A stretch of 64,000 nucleotides of DNA from Vallitalea guaymasensis (GTDB taxonomy: Bacteria; Bacillota; Clostridia; Lachnospirales; Vallitaleaceae). The notes below the pieces were generated by a model. It had not been told where the DNA came from, searched no databases, and saw only the letters and a list, made by a program, of their open reading frames with translations. Of the stretch, positions 43,798 to 53,292 are shown one piece after another (the first letter of the stretch is position 1; every line of letters starts with the position of its first letter). The stretch lies in the NCBI RefSeq assembly GCF_018141425.1, contig NZ_CP058561.1:4154001-4218000 (forward strand), written 5' to 3'. The position numbers and the translations under genes are program-made.

Positions 43798-44839
43798 AGA
43801 AATGCTTGATGAACTGACAATTAATGAAATAGAAAATAAATATCCCTTTATAATATCATTCTTTGCAGATAATAAGTTGGATGTTGATGAATATAGAAAT
43901 GAGACTTTCATAAGTTTCCTAGAACATTTTTCTGAGGAAGAAAGAGAAGAATGGGCTATAGATACAACTAAATTAACTGAGGATATAATCGTATATATCA
44001 ATACCATGCTGGATTTTTTAGGCATAAAAGAAGAAAAAGCAGTTGATTCATTAACAATTATAGCAGGACATGATAAATCTGGACAAAAAGAAAATTTTGA
44101 TAATATCACTATAAACAAAAGTGAGATAATATCTATTGTCGGTCCAACGGGTTCAGGTAAAAGCAGATTATTAGCTGATATAGAGTGGACAGCTAATGAA
44201 GATACCCCAACAGGTCGAGCCATTCTAATTAATGGTGAAAAACCAGATAAAAAGTGGAGGTTTTCATCAGGTAATAAATTGGTGGCACAGTTATCACAGA
44301 ACATGAATTTTGTAATGGATTTAACTGTCAGTGAATTTCTTGAACTACATGCAAAAAGTCGTATGGTTGAAAATGAAGAAGAAGTAATAAAAAAGATTAT
44401 TGAAGCTGCTAATAATCTAGCAGGAGAAGCTTTTGACCTTAATACTCCTATCACAAGCTTAAGTGGTGGACAATCTAGAGCTTTGATGATAGCGGATACA
44501 GCTATTCTAAGCACGTCCCCTATTGTATTAATAGATGAAATTGAGAATGCTGGAATTGATAGAAAGAAAGCACTGGGTCTTCTTGTTAGCAAAGAAAAGA
44601 TTGTATTAATGGCGACTCATGACCCTAGTTTGGCACTTATGGCTGATAAGAGAATAGTTATAAGAAACGGTGGTATATATAAGGTTATAGAAACAGGAAA
44701 AGAAGAAAAAGCTATGCTGCAAGAATTAGAAAAGATGGATAAAGTCATCAAAGGATTAAGAACTTCTCTAAGAAAGGGAGAAATAATTAATTATAATGAC
44801 AATATCAGTAATATAAATGTTTATGAAAGCATTCATTGA
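43787..44839 (+). CDS. ABC-type ATPase with N-terminal helical extension, no permease partner
   Basis: 350 aa. Residues ~1-100 are a helical module, LTINEIENKYPFIISFFADN ..., similar in pattern to the N-terminus of the binding protein two genes upstream. An ABC ATPase follows: Walker A GPTGSGKSRLL (~122), Q-loop (KLVAQLSQNMNF), signature LSGGQSRALM (~222), Walker B PIVLIDEIENAG (~241) and a H-loop ATHDPSLALM. The signature is complete and looks active. No membrane permease lies nearby: the next gene is UppP. Start at 43787 is 9 bp after AGGTG; alternative ATGs 6 and 9 bp upstream. Confidence 0.8.
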   Translation: MINREMLDELTINEIENKYPFIISFFADNKLDVDEYRNETFISFLEHFSEEEREEWAIDTTKLTEDIIVYINTMLDFLGIKEEKAVDSLTIIAGHDKSGQKENFDNITINKSEIISIVGPTGSGKSRLLADIEWTANEDTPTGRAILINGEKPDKKWRFSSGNKLVAQLSQNMNFVMDLTVSEFLELHAKSRMVENEEEVIKKIIEAANNLAGEAFDLNTPITSLSGGQSRALMIADTAILSTSPIVLIDEIENAGIDRKKALGLLVSKEKIVLMATHDPSLALMADKRIVIRNGGIYKVIETGKEEKAMLQELEKMDKVIKGLRTSLRKGEIINYNDNISNINVYESIH

Positions 44840-44868
44840 CAAAAACTTATTTATCTTATAGGAAAGTT

Positions 44869-44898
44869 GCTACGGAACGAGGCGTAGCTTCTTTTTTT
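44869..44898 (+). terminator. Intrinsic terminator after the three-gene cluster
   Basis: GCTACG (44869-44874) pairs with CGTAGC (44883-44888), then TTCTTTTTTTT. Confidence 0.85.
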
Positions 44899-45034
44899 TA
44901 TAGAATATTAATAAACTTAAGGGTTTTTTAATGTTTATCTTATTGCGCATGTGACTTGATTTAATGTATAATTGAAGAAATGTATTATTTTTACAACATA
45001 GAACAAGCTATTTACGCAGGAGGAAGTTTTTTAT

Positions 45035-45859
45035 ATGGATATTATTGAGATATTTAAAGCATTGATTATTGGTATCGTAGAGGGAGTTACAGAATGGTTG
45101 CCAATAAGCAGCACAGGTCATATGATTCTAGTTGATGAATTTCTTAAGTTGAATATGTCGGACGCTTTTAAGGAAATGTTTTTCGTTGTAATTCAACTAG
45201 GGGCAATAATGGCAGTTGTAGTTATTTACTGGAAGAAGATTTTTCCCTTTTCATTTAAACAAAAGCAATTTATTAAAAAAGATACTATTCTTTTATGGGT
45301 AAAGATTGTCATTGCATGTATTCCAGCAGGAATCGTAGGTATATTATTTAACGATAAGATGGATGAATTATTCTATAACTATCAGACAGTTACTATTACA
45401 TTGATATTATATGGTATTTTATTTATTATCATAGAGAAATGGAACAAAGGCAGAACTTGTAAAGTTAATGATATCTCTGAGCTTACGTATCAGACAGCAC
45501 TTATAATAGGTTTATTTCAAGTATTATCATTAATACCAGGAACTTCACGTTCTGGAGTAACTATATTAGGAGCAATACTTATAGGAACATCAAGAACTGT
45601 AGCCGCTGAATTTACATTTTTCTTGGCTATGCCAGTTATGTTTGGTGCAAGTATAATCAAGATACTAAAATTCGGCTTTGCATTTACAAGTCTAGAATTA
45701 TTGGTTCTTCTAACAGGAATGATAGTTGCTTTTGTAGTTTCAATATTAGCTATCAAATTCCTAGTAGGATATATCAAAAAACATGACTTCAAAGTATTCG
45801 GTTGGTACAGAATAGCGTTAGGAATCATTGTAATCCTATATTTTACAATATTTAAATAA
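45035..45859 (+). CDS. uppP: Undecaprenyl-diphosphate phosphatase
   Basis: 274 aa, eight membrane spans. Both family motifs are present: [20 protein letters not shown] (~13-32) and [21 protein letters not shown] (~160-180). The enzyme recycles the lipid carrier for wall synthesis and gives basal bacitracin resistance. AGGAGG upstream of the ATG. Single gene, convergent with a small minus-strand gene. Confidence 0.96.
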   Translation: MDIIEIFKALIIGIVEGVTEWLPISSTGHMILVDEFLKLNMSDAFKEMFFVVIQLGAIMAVVVIYWKKIFPFSFKQKQFIKKDTILLWVKIVIACIPAGIVGILFNDKMDELFYNYQTVTITLILYGILFIIIEKWNKGRTCKVNDISELTYQTALIIGLFQVLSLIPGTSRSGVTILGAILIGTSRTVAAEFTFFLAMPVMFGASIIKILKFGFAFTSLELLVLLTGMIVAFVVSILAIKFLVGYIKKHDFKVFGWYRIALGIIVILYFTIFK

Positions 45860-45866
45860 AACAATG

Positions 45867-45905
45867 GGGCTGTAGGATAATTAAAAATGTATTATCCTAC
45901 AGCCC
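45867..45905. terminator. Bidirectional terminator-like hairpin, GGGCTGT family copy 2
   Basis: Perfect 15-bp inverted repeat (45867-45881 with 45891-45905), GGGCTGTAGGATAAT and complement, again between convergent genes. Compared with copy 1 at 8706-8769 one base pair changes from C-G to A-T with compensation. Confidence 0.75.
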
Positions 45906-45914
45906 TTATATTTT

Positions 45915-46190
45915 CTATACACGATCCATTCCTTCAGTTTGCTTTTTAACTAAGACTCCTTCAGCTATTTCCCATTCTTTGGTTGCTGTACCTTCATCAT
46001 TAATGATGTAGCCATTACTTGATAAAGGATATAAAAGGTCTTTTGTAAAATTACGTCCAGATGCTTCACATAACCAATGAGTAGCTGTTTTCATTATTCT
46101 ATTATAATCGTCTTCTGTATCAGCAAATTGAAATAATCTATTGCTCACATTATAATAAACCTCATTATCTATTACAGTTGTATCTTCCAT
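45915..46190 (-). CDS. Small hypothetical protein (91 aa)
   Basis: 91 aa, starting MEDTTVIDNEVYYNVSNRLF 6 bp after GAGGTG. A cytosolic mixed alpha/beta protein with HWLCEASGRNFTKDLLYPLSSNGYIINDEGTATKEWEIAEGV; no domain recognised. It ends at the shared hairpin with uppP and is divergent from the riboswitch-controlled GNAT gene. Confidence 0.6.
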   Translation of the reverse strand: MEDTTVIDNEVYYNVSNRLFQFADTEDDYNRIMKTATHWLCEASGRNFTKDLLYPLSSNGYIINDEGTATKEWEIAEGVLVKKQTEGMDRV

Positions 46191-46372
46191 TTTCATCACC
46201 TCTTAGTTATGTTTTGCTAAGATTGATGAAATTATTTATTTAATGTTGTAATTGATTTTTGACTGCTTTCATTAGGTAAAATTATCTATTTAAAAAATAA
46301 ACAAGTAGTAATAATAACTTAAGTATGAATTGCAAAAGTAGGTAATCGGGAATATTTTGTATATAAAATAAA

Positions 46373-46401
46373 TTGAAAGCAAAGAATAATTATGTTATAA
46401 T
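46373..46401 (+). promoter_or_regulatory. Sigma-A promoter of the riboswitch transcript
   Basis: TTGAAA (46373-46378), 17 bp, TATAAT (46396-46401), about 30 bp upstream of the aptamer. Confidence 0.75.
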
Positions 46402-46429
46402 AAGTCCAGTATTAAATATTGTTTATTAA

Positions 46430-46511
46430 GAAAATAGCAAACCTATTGAAAAATAGGGACGCAAAGCTATGGGTCTAAGGGATTATATCCTAGGACTGCC
46501 AGGTTGCCGTA
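46430..46511 (+). ncRNA. c-di-GMP-I riboswitch aptamer (GEMM)
   Basis: Conserved core AGCAAACC, stem CCTATT-GAAA-AATAGG with GNRA loop, GGGACGCAAAGCTATGGGTCTAAGG, and the closing CTGCCAGGTTGCCG. Upstream of a GNAT gene, with a terminator 15 nt downstream. Confidence 0.92.
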
Positions 46512-46555
46512 TAATAATTTGATGGCAGTCACTATTATTAGTAGCTGTTTTTTTT
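46494..46555 (+). promoter_or_regulatory. Expression platform: antiterminator and terminator of the c-di-GMP riboswitch
   Basis: Terminator: CAGTCACT (46526-46533) with AGTAGCTG (46540-46547), then eight T. GACTGCCA at 46494-46501 in the aptamer is perfectly complementary to TGGCAGTC at 46523-46530, which is the 5' terminator arm. So the free RNA can form an antiterminator and the c-di-GMP-bound aptamer should release the terminator: an OFF switch. Confidence 0.7.
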
Positions 46556-46726
46556 GTCACATTTTTTTCATTGGCTAATAACGTTATATGAAATGTTATG
46601 TGGAGTGTAACAATTACCTTTTTTATATTAAAGGAATCTTCCTGCCATAAAATATAGTATATTTTATCATTTTTGTTTGATGAAATTATTTTATTTGTTT
46701 AATTAATAGTTGAAAGAGGGGATATA

Positions 46727-47503
46727 ATGAAAAAAAATGATGTTTTATATGATAAAGTATTTTTAGTAAAATTTTTGGAACAATTAAATATAGAATTAGA
46801 GTATAAGCGATTGGATGGGAAAAATGAAGAGTTGATCGCTGAAGCGGCAAAATGTCTTGCTGAAACTTTTGCAGGGGTAACAGTAAAGGAAGAAACAATA
46901 TCTGAACCGATGGTACAGGCTGTTCACTTATCTATTGAGGATTTTAATGAATTTGTTTATAATTACATGAAAAATGTTGTAGAACAAGGATTGTGTTATA
47001 TAGCTATAAACAGAAAAAACAATAGAATCATAGGTGTGTTAGCATGTGAAGACTTTGATCCAGATGAAGAAGTCCCTCCATTTACAGATAATTTAGAGCC
47101 CATGAATAAAATCTGTGAATTACTTGAAGTTCTTGATAAGAGGTTTTTGGATACTATTTATTACAAAACAAATAAAAAAGTTAAAAAGAATGATTTTGTA
47201 CATATGTTTATGATTGGTGTAAAATCAGATAAGCTAAAGAAAGAAATAGCAAAAGACTTAGTGAGAATCTGTCAGGATGATGCAATAAAAAGAGGCTATA
47301 AAGGTATGTTTCTTGAAGCTACCAATATTAAATCTGCTACATTAATCTCAAAATATTTTAAGTTTAAACTTGTTCATGATGAAAAAGGAATGCTTATACA
47401 TACAAAATATGCTGAGACAGAACATTTTAAAGATATACCACCTGAAAAATCCTTGGATTGTAAATTATTCTATAAAGCGCTTGACCCAGAATATGATATT
47501 TAA
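46727..47503 (+). CDS. GNAT-family N-acetyltransferase-like protein under c-di-GMP control
   Basis: 258 aa. GNAT-like layout: a mixed N-terminal part, RKNNRIIGVLACEDF, VHMFMIGVKSDKLKKEIAKDLVRICQDDAIKRGYKGMFLEATN (acetyl-CoA loop region ~160-200) and NIKSATLISKYFKFKLVHDEK. The classical Q/RxxGxG/A loop is degenerate, so it could be a divergent or non-catalytic member. GAGGGG ribosome site. It follows the c-di-GMP riboswitch, so it is likely linked to motile/sessile switching. Substrate unknown. Confidence 0.65.
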   Translation: MKKNDVLYDKVFLVKFLEQLNIELEYKRLDGKNEELIAEAAKCLAETFAGVTVKEETISEPMVQAVHLSIEDFNEFVYNYMKNVVEQGLCYIAINRKNNRIIGVLACEDFDPDEEVPPFTDNLEPMNKICELLEVLDKRFLDTIYYKTNKKVKKNDFVHMFMIGVKSDKLKKEIAKDLVRICQDDAIKRGYKGMFLEATNIKSATLISKYFKFKLVHDEKGMLIHTKYAETEHFKDIPPEKSLDCKLFYKALDPEYDI

Positions 47504-47539
47504 TATTAAATAACAAAACATTTACTAGGAGGTATACAC

Positions 47540-47899
47540 ATGTATAAAATTGACGTTAATTCAAGTAAGAAATTAGTATCTTTAGTAGCTGAGGGAATGT
47601 TCACAGTAGATGAAGCTAAAGATTGTATGAAAGACTATGAAAGCAAATTAAGAATGATAAATGTTAAGGATTATGTATTTTTAGTTGATGCAAGAAAACA
47701 ATCAACTTCTACTCCAGAAGTAGGAGAAATGTTAACAGAAGCATTAAAAAAATACTTGGATACACCATTCAAAAAGAGATATTATGTAAAACTTGATTCA
47801 GTTATTGCAATGTCACAAATAAGAAGACTTGGTGGAAAAGACTTTGTTGATAAATTTGAAGTAGTAAATACACCAGAAGAAGTAATTAATAGTCTATAA
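47540..47899 (+). CDS. Small STAS/SpoIIAA-like cytosolic protein
   Basis: 119 aa. Pattern MYKIDVNSSKKLVSLVAEGMFTVDEAKDCMKDYESKL, VKDYVFLVDARKQSTSTPEVGEMLTEALKKYL resembles STAS-like (SpoIIAA-type) domains that carry small-ligand or partner-binding roles. Homology is a guess. Located 36 bp after the GNAT gene with AGGAGG; probably in the same c-di-GMP-controlled transcript, and followed by a strong terminator. Confidence 0.55.
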   Translation: MYKIDVNSSKKLVSLVAEGMFTVDEAKDCMKDYESKLRMINVKDYVFLVDARKQSTSTPEVGEMLTEALKKYLDTPFKKRYYVKLDSVIAMSQIRRLGGKDFVDKFEVVNTPEEVINSL

Positions 47900-47927
47900 T
47901 ATTTATTAATTTAACAAGAATAGATTA

Positions 47928-47970
47928 TAAATCCAGGGAATTAAATATTTTCCTCTGGATTTATTTTTTA
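47928..47970 (+). terminator. Intrinsic terminator after the STAS-like gene
   Basis: TAAATCCAG..GAA (47928-47940) pairs with TTCC.CTGGATTTA (47950-47963), then TTTTTT. Confidence 0.85.
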
Positions 47971-48141
47971 CTTTGAATGAAATTAGTTATAGTGTTCATA
48001 ATAAGAGTAGTAGATATTATTATAGTTACAATAGATTTATAGTTATTAGTAGGTATGATTTGTTGCAATATTCAGCAAGATTACGACAGAATATATAAAT
48101 AATTATGACAAATTACAAACTGATGTCAAATAAATAATTGA

Positions 48142-48170
48142 TTTACAATATACTTAACATAGTTTATAAT
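48142..48170 (+). promoter_or_regulatory. Sigma-A promoter of the 48.2-kb lipoprotein gene
   Basis: TTTACA (48142-48147), 17 bp, TATAAT (48165-48170). The preceding 170 bp hold nothing else recognisable. Confidence 0.7.
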
Positions 48171-48212
48171 GGGTAGTGACAAAAAAAGACAATATATTAG
48201 GAGGTATATAGT

Positions 48213-49418
48213 ATGAAAAGAATATCAGCAATGATAGTATGTGTATTATCTGTTATGTTAATATTTGTTGGATGTGATTATAATGAAAATAAATTATATA
48301 ATGCATTTAAGAAATCACTAGAAGTCACTTCAAGTGAAAGTGACACAGATATTTCAATAACTTTAGAGACTGAAGGATTTTCAGAAGAAGAGCAATTCAG
48401 TATTGCTGCTGTAAAGATGTTATTACAGGATACGAACATTAACATTCACACGAAGTTACAGCAAAACAAACAAAAGACATCAAGAAAAATGTATGTAGAT
48501 ACTCAGTTCGTTTTTGGTGGAATAGGAATGGGAGTAGAATATTGGGGAGATTATAATATGTTACAAAAGAATTCAAAATCCCTCAATGTAATAAAATTAC
48601 CATCTATAATGATGTTCAGCGAGGAGTTTGCTGGAAAAGAATATCTTGTAATAAATCAAGAGAACAATGAAGATATTACTTATGATAGTAAATTAGTATT
48701 GGAATTACAAGAAAAATTAAATAAATTCTTAAAAGATTACGCTTTACAATATAATCCTAACTTGAAATTAGTGAAAAACAAAGGAAGAAAAACAATTGAT
48801 GGTAAGACAGCATATGTATATGAATTATCATTAGACAACGAGTCACTAAGTAAGTTGATAAATTATACAGCTAATAATCTATTAGATAATAAAGAAGCAC
48901 TTGAATTCTTCAGTGAATATATGGACATTATCTCAAAGATGGTTAACAAGTCTGAAGAAGAAGTCAAAAAAAGTAAGGAAGAAATAGATACTATCTTAGA
49001 AAATTTAGATGAGAGTAAACCTGCATTAAAAAATATGATTGATATTTTTACAGATAAATTATGTAAATGTAATCTATTAGGTGAAAAAGGTATCGTTATA
49101 GAATATGCTCTCAATAAAGAAGGTTATATCATTAACGAATCAGGTTTAATAGATTTGAATATTGATATTGCTAAGATAGAAGAAGTCATGGCTATACAAA
49201 ATAGATTGACTGATGAAGAATATGATGAAGATATTTTAGATGAAGACGTATCTGGTGTAATCAAATTAGGTTTCAAATTCAACAAAAAAATATATAATAT
49301 AAATGAAAAAGTTGAAATCGATATGCCTAAATTGACTAAAGAGAATTCTGTTGACCTGAATGAATTAATGAAAGCTAGAAGTGAATCTTTTAGTCAAATG
49401 TATCCAAAAGATATCTAA
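48213..49418 (+). CDS. Putative lipoprotein with helical body
   Basis: 401 aa. Lipobox IFVGC (Cys 21) after MKRISAMIVCVLSVMLIF. A Ser/Thr-rich N-terminal part and a large helical region (~155-275, e.g. LVLELQEKLNKFLKDYAL, SEEEVKKSKEEIDTILENLDESKPALKNMIDIF), then an acidic tail (DEEYDEDILDEDV). Function unknown; outer-face lipoprotein. Single gene with terminator. Confidence 0.7.
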   Translation: MKRISAMIVCVLSVMLIFVGCDYNENKLYNAFKKSLEVTSSESDTDISITLETEGFSEEEQFSIAAVKMLLQDTNINIHTKLQQNKQKTSRKMYVDTQFVFGGIGMGVEYWGDYNMLQKNSKSLNVIKLPSIMMFSEEFAGKEYLVINQENNEDITYDSKLVLELQEKLNKFLKDYALQYNPNLKLVKNKGRKTIDGKTAYVYELSLDNESLSKLINYTANNLLDNKEALEFFSEYMDIISKMVNKSEEEVKKSKEEIDTILENLDESKPALKNMIDIFTDKLCKCNLLGEKGIVIEYALNKEGYIINESGLIDLNIDIAKIEEVMAIQNRLTDEEYDEDILDEDVSGVIKLGFKFNKKIYNINEKVEIDMPKLTKENSVDLNELMKARSESFSQMYPKDI

Positions 49419-49478
49419 AAAAGGAATTTAATTAAAGCAAATTGATTGCAATAATCAAAAAATAAATACATTAAAAAG

Positions 49479-49513
49479 ATGATTCTCTGTATATATCAGG
49501 AATCATTTTTTTT
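49479..49513 (+). terminator. Intrinsic terminator after the 48.2-kb lipoprotein gene
   Basis: ATGATTC (49479-49485) pairs with GAATCAT (49500-49506), then TTTTTTT. Confidence 0.8.
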
Positions 49514-49655
49514 GATTTTCTAATTGTTGCTATTTTGATTAGGATTATAGAAATGAGTCCTATTAATGTAGTTTTATATCATATAGATATAGGATTATAG
49601 ATGTTAAAATTAAGATGTACCAAAATTTAGAAAATTATTGTATAGGAGGAAAAAA

Positions 49656-52600
49656 ATGTATAATAAGGTTAAAGTCTTTTTCATCAGCTTAGTGGTAGTG
49701 ACAATGTCATTGTCAAACTTTACAACGACTATTGCTATGGCATCTACGGAGAGTGAAAGTGATTTACGGATTACATCAGCTAACAAAATGTTAGAGCAAA
49801 GATTTAATTTATCTAAGCAAAATGTCCTTGAAGTACAAGTTGTTTCACCTGAAAATGAACCAAGAGGTGAATGGGAACCACGAATAACTCAACATTATGG
49901 GGTAGATACAGTAATTCCTTCTTATTGGGGAAGTTATCACGGAGTACCTGCTAATGAAGGCGGTAATCACTATAGGGAATGTTTCTGCCTTCGTGATATC
50001 TGTCACCAAACTGATGCAGGACACTTGTTAGGTCTTGATAATGAAAACTTTACAATGCTCCAACTTTTTGCAATAGGTGCTAACGATAACACTATAAAAC
50101 CATACTGGCCAAAATGGTCTTATGATTTCTATGGTTACCCTTATTATATGGATGCGGGTTTTCAAGAGTTGCCTGCTCCTTTTGAGCTATTAGAAAAAAT
50201 CTATCGTCAATACCTATGGACAGGGGATGACAGATGGATTAATGACCCAGAGATATTGGAATATGCTGAAAATTTACATTCAATTGATGCGTTTATGGGT
50301 TCACATGATGTAAATAATAATGGTATTGCTGACGGTGGCGGAAACATGGATATCTTACCTACCTTATGGGAATTTGAAGAGAGAGGTATGATAGTTGAAG
50401 CTGGTGATACATATGGTGTTCAATATCAATCATTATTAGCATATGCAGGTATTCTAGAGGCACGAGGGGAAATGACAAAAGCTCAAGAAATTCGTAATAG
50501 AGCGATTGCACTTAGAGAATATTTTGAAGAGAACTGGTATTCAGAAGAAGAGCAAATATACATACGTGCTTTTGATAAGTTCGGAGATACAAGAACAAAT
50601 TGGGGACATGAAAATAGCTTTTTCATGCCAATGAAATTACTTACAGATAATGGTCCTAGAACAGATAGATACTTGGATTTCATTCATTACAATGCATTTG
50701 TTGACCCACTGAATGAAGAAGCGCAAACATACCTAGCTGATACATTCTATAAACATGGTGAGAATGCTATGGGATGGCATTGGACTAAAAAGGTGCTTGA
50801 ACATAATACAACATATCCTGAAATATTTTTCTTGAACATATCTAATGTTATTACAGGTATGATGGGTGTTGAACCAGATGCTCCAAATAATAAAGTTTCC
50901 ACTATTCCACGTTTAACAAAAGAAGTTCCATGGGTTCAAGTAGATAATATTCCTATTGGATCCAATAAAGTATCAGTTAGACACGATGGAACTGATCAAA
51001 CCACATTTGAAAACACATCAGGTTCTACAATGACATGGGAAGCTTGTTTTTATGGTCAAGTTGATTCATTAGAAGTAGATGGTCAAACTATTCAAGCTAC
51101 GGTTGGAGAGCTAAATGGTAAGACTATATCATATGTATCTTTAAGTGTACAATCAGGAGAAAAGAAGACAGTAAAAGTCGACAAAACACATCCTGGATTC
51201 TTATATCTTAGTGATCAACAATGGGCGTATGTTACAGATGAAGATAAATTGAAATTAGATACAAGTTATGGCGAAAATGCTATTATGATTGATGAGAAAA
51301 ACTATCAAAAAGGATTGGGTACATTAGCAAATACAACTATTCGTTACTATTTAGATGGTGAAGCTAGTAGATTCACAGCAACAGTAGGGCTTGATGATGT
51401 GAGAGAAGATCAAACTAGCGGCTCAGTTGTCTTTAGAGTATATGCAGATAACGAAAAAGTCTTTGATAGTCAAGTTATGGGTGTATCAGATTCAGCAAAA
51501 GAAGTAGATATTGATTTGACAGGTGTAAGAGTACTTGATTTAGTAACTTATGATGCTGGCGATGGTAGTAATCGTGATTATGGAACATGGGGAGATGCAA
51601 AAGTTTATACGAACCTTGAAGAATTACCATCAGAAGCTCCAGCTGATTTTGTATACTTAAGTGATATATCCTCAGCTAGTGTTGGAGGAAGTTATACCAC
51701 AGTTAATAAAGATTTGGATTATGATGGTAGAACCATTGATATTAATGAACGCTCTTATTTTAAGGGATTAGGTGTTCATGCAGACAATGAAATAGTCTAT
51801 GATTTAGATGGATTGTACTCTAGCTTCATTGTAGATGTTGGATTAGACGAAAGTGTAACAAGTAATGGTGATGTCATATTCAGAGTATATGGGGACAACG
51901 ACCAATTATTAAGAGAAACAAGCACATTGACTCACACAAGTCCTATTGAAACTATGAATATTGATGTTACAGATATGAATCAATTGAAATTAGTTGTTGA
52001 CGATGCAGGTAGTAGTTATAATGACAGAGCTAACTGGGCTGATGCACGACTTATTTACAATCCAGAGGTTGATTTGCAATCTGCACTTGTATTAGCGCGT
52101 AAAATCAGATTTATAGATATGCCAGGGGTAGCACAAACACAATTAACATTACCTGAAGTACCAGAGGGTTATACAATTGGTGTTAAAACATCAAGTGATA
52201 CTTCTATTGTTGGATTAGATGGAAGTATTACACCACCAGCTACTGAAGCAACAGTAACTCTAGTTCTAGAAGTTACCAGATTAAGTAATGGAGAAGTGGC
52301 TGAAACAAAACCATTAGATGTTTTGATTCCTTCAGATACACAGATTTCCCTTACATATTACCAATGGGATTTGGCAACAGCTGGTTATGGCGATGTTGAA
52401 CTTAATAAATCCAATGGTGGCAATTCTATCACTATAGGTGGAAACAACTATGATAAGGGAATTGGAACACATGCAGATAGTGAGATTGTTTATCAAATCA
52501 ATGGTCAGTACGACTGGTTCCAATGTGATATAGGTCTAGATGATGAAACAGGTGTTAATGGTTCTGTTATATTCAAAGTATATGGTGACGATGATGCAAC

Positions 52601-53186
52601 ACCATTATATGAAAGCAACGTGCTCTATGGTACTGATTCAGTTGAGAGCATAAAGGTTAATATTAAAGATAATAATAGATTAAAGTTAGTTGTAACAGAT
52701 GGAGGAGACAACAAAAATCATGACCATGCTGATTGGGGAAATCCTATGTTACTAATTGATAAGGAAGTAACTACAGTTGTATATCTAAGTGACCTAAACT
52801 GGACAAGTGCACAGTCAGATTGGGGTTCTGTTAAAAAAGATACAAGTGTAGACGGTAATCCATTGACAATTGATGGGAATACCTATTCAAAAGGGCTTGG
52901 TACCCATGCAAGTAGTGAGATTATCTATAACTTAGATGGAGCATATACAACTTTCTATTCTCATATTGGCGTAGATGACGAAGTAGGAACAAACTCAACA
53001 ATGGTTTTTGAGGTATATGCAGATGGAGAAAAGATTTACGAAAGTGGTGTAATGACTCCTAGTGATTCTTATAAGGAAATCAATGAGGATATAACTGGTG
53101 TTGATGAATTGAAATTAGTCATTACCGACGGTGGAGACGGAATTAATTCTGACCATGGTGATTGGGCAGATGCTAAGTTATATTAG
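49656..53186 (+). CDS. Secreted six-hairpin glycosidase-like protein with four NPCBM domains
   Basis: 1176 aa. Signal peptide (cut near IAMA at ~28). Residues ~75-440 look like an (alpha/alpha)6 toroid glycosidase (NHYRECFCLRDICHQTDAGHLLGL, GYPYYMDAGFQELPAPFELLEKIYRQYL, HDVNNNGIADGGGNMDILPT, ENSFFMPMKLL). Four NPCBM modules follow (about 525-670, 680-805, 905-1045, 1055-1176), each with the YLSDxxW start, KGLGxHAxxEIxYxLDG and VxFxVYxDxxxxxxS core. They bind carbohydrates such as galactose polymers. AGGAGG lies 8 bp before the ATG. Secreted, no wall anchor seen. The GH family is not clear to me. Confidence 0.75.
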   Translation: MYNKVKVFFISLVVVTMSLSNFTTTIAMASTESESDLRITSANKMLEQRFNLSKQNVLEVQVVSPENEPRGEWEPRITQHYGVDTVIPSYWGSYHGVPANEGGNHYRECFCLRDICHQTDAGHLLGLDNENFTMLQLFAIGANDNTIKPYWPKWSYDFYGYPYYMDAGFQELPAPFELLEKIYRQYLWTGDDRWINDPEILEYAENLHSIDAFMGSHDVNNNGIADGGGNMDILPTLWEFEERGMIVEAGDTYGVQYQSLLAYAGILEARGEMTKAQEIRNRAIALREYFEENWYSEEEQIYIRAFDKFGDTRTNWGHENSFFMPMKLLTDNGPRTDRYLDFIHYNAFVDPLNEEAQTYLADTFYKHGENAMGWHWTKKVLEHNTTYPEIFFLNISNVITGMMGVEPDAPNNKVSTIPRLTKEVPWVQVDNIPIGSNKVSVRHDGTDQTTFENTSGSTMTWEACFYGQVDSLEVDGQTIQATVGELNGKTISYVSLSVQSGEKKTVKVDKTHPGFLYLSDQQWAYVTDEDKLKLDTSYGENAIMIDEKNYQKGLGTLANTTIRYYLDGEASRFTATVGLDDVREDQTSGSVVFRVYADNEKVFDSQVMGVSDSAKEVDIDLTGVRVLDLVTYDAGDGSNRDYGTWGDAKVYTNLEELPSEAPADFVYLSDISSASVGGSYTTVNKDLDYDGRTIDINERSYFKGLGVHADNEIVYDLDGLYSSFIVDVGLDESVTSNGDVIFRVYGDNDQLLRETSTLTHTSPIETMNIDVTDMNQLKLVVDDAGSSYNDRANWADARLIYNPEVDLQSALVLARKIRFIDMPGVAQTQLTLPEVPEGYTIGVKTSSDTSIVGLDGSITPPATEATVTLVLEVTRLSNGEVAETKPLDVLIPSDTQISLTYYQWDLATAGYGDVELNKSNGGNSITIGGNNYDKGIGTHADSEIVYQINGQYDWFQCDIGLDDETGVNGSVIFKVYGDDDATPLYESNVLYGTDSVESIKVNIKDNNRLKLVVTDGGDNKNHDHADWGNPMLLIDKEVTTVVYLSDLNWTSAQSDWGSVKKDTSVDGNPLTIDGNTYSKGLGTHASSEIIYNLDGAYTTFYSHIGVDDEVGTNSTMVFEVYADGEKIYESGVMTPSDSYKEINEDITGVDELKLVITDGGDGINSDHGDWADAKLY

Positions 53187-53228
53187 ATTCAATAACCCCA
53201 TTAGTCAGTCTTAGACTGTTGATATCAA

Positions 53229-53266
53229 AAGCTATATCTCATCATTGGGATATAGCTTTTTTTTAT
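53229..53266. terminator. Intrinsic terminator after the NPCBM gene
   Basis: AAGCTATATC (53229-53238) pairs perfectly with GATATAGCTT (53249-53258), then T-run. Confidence 0.9.
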
Positions 53267-53292
53267 AATTTTTCATGTAATAGTTTGAGACC

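Noticed and set aside
41843-45859. uppP considered as the missing permease of the ABC-like trio
   Set aside because: It has both UppP motifs, its own ribosome site and lies beyond a terminator, so it is a separate gene.
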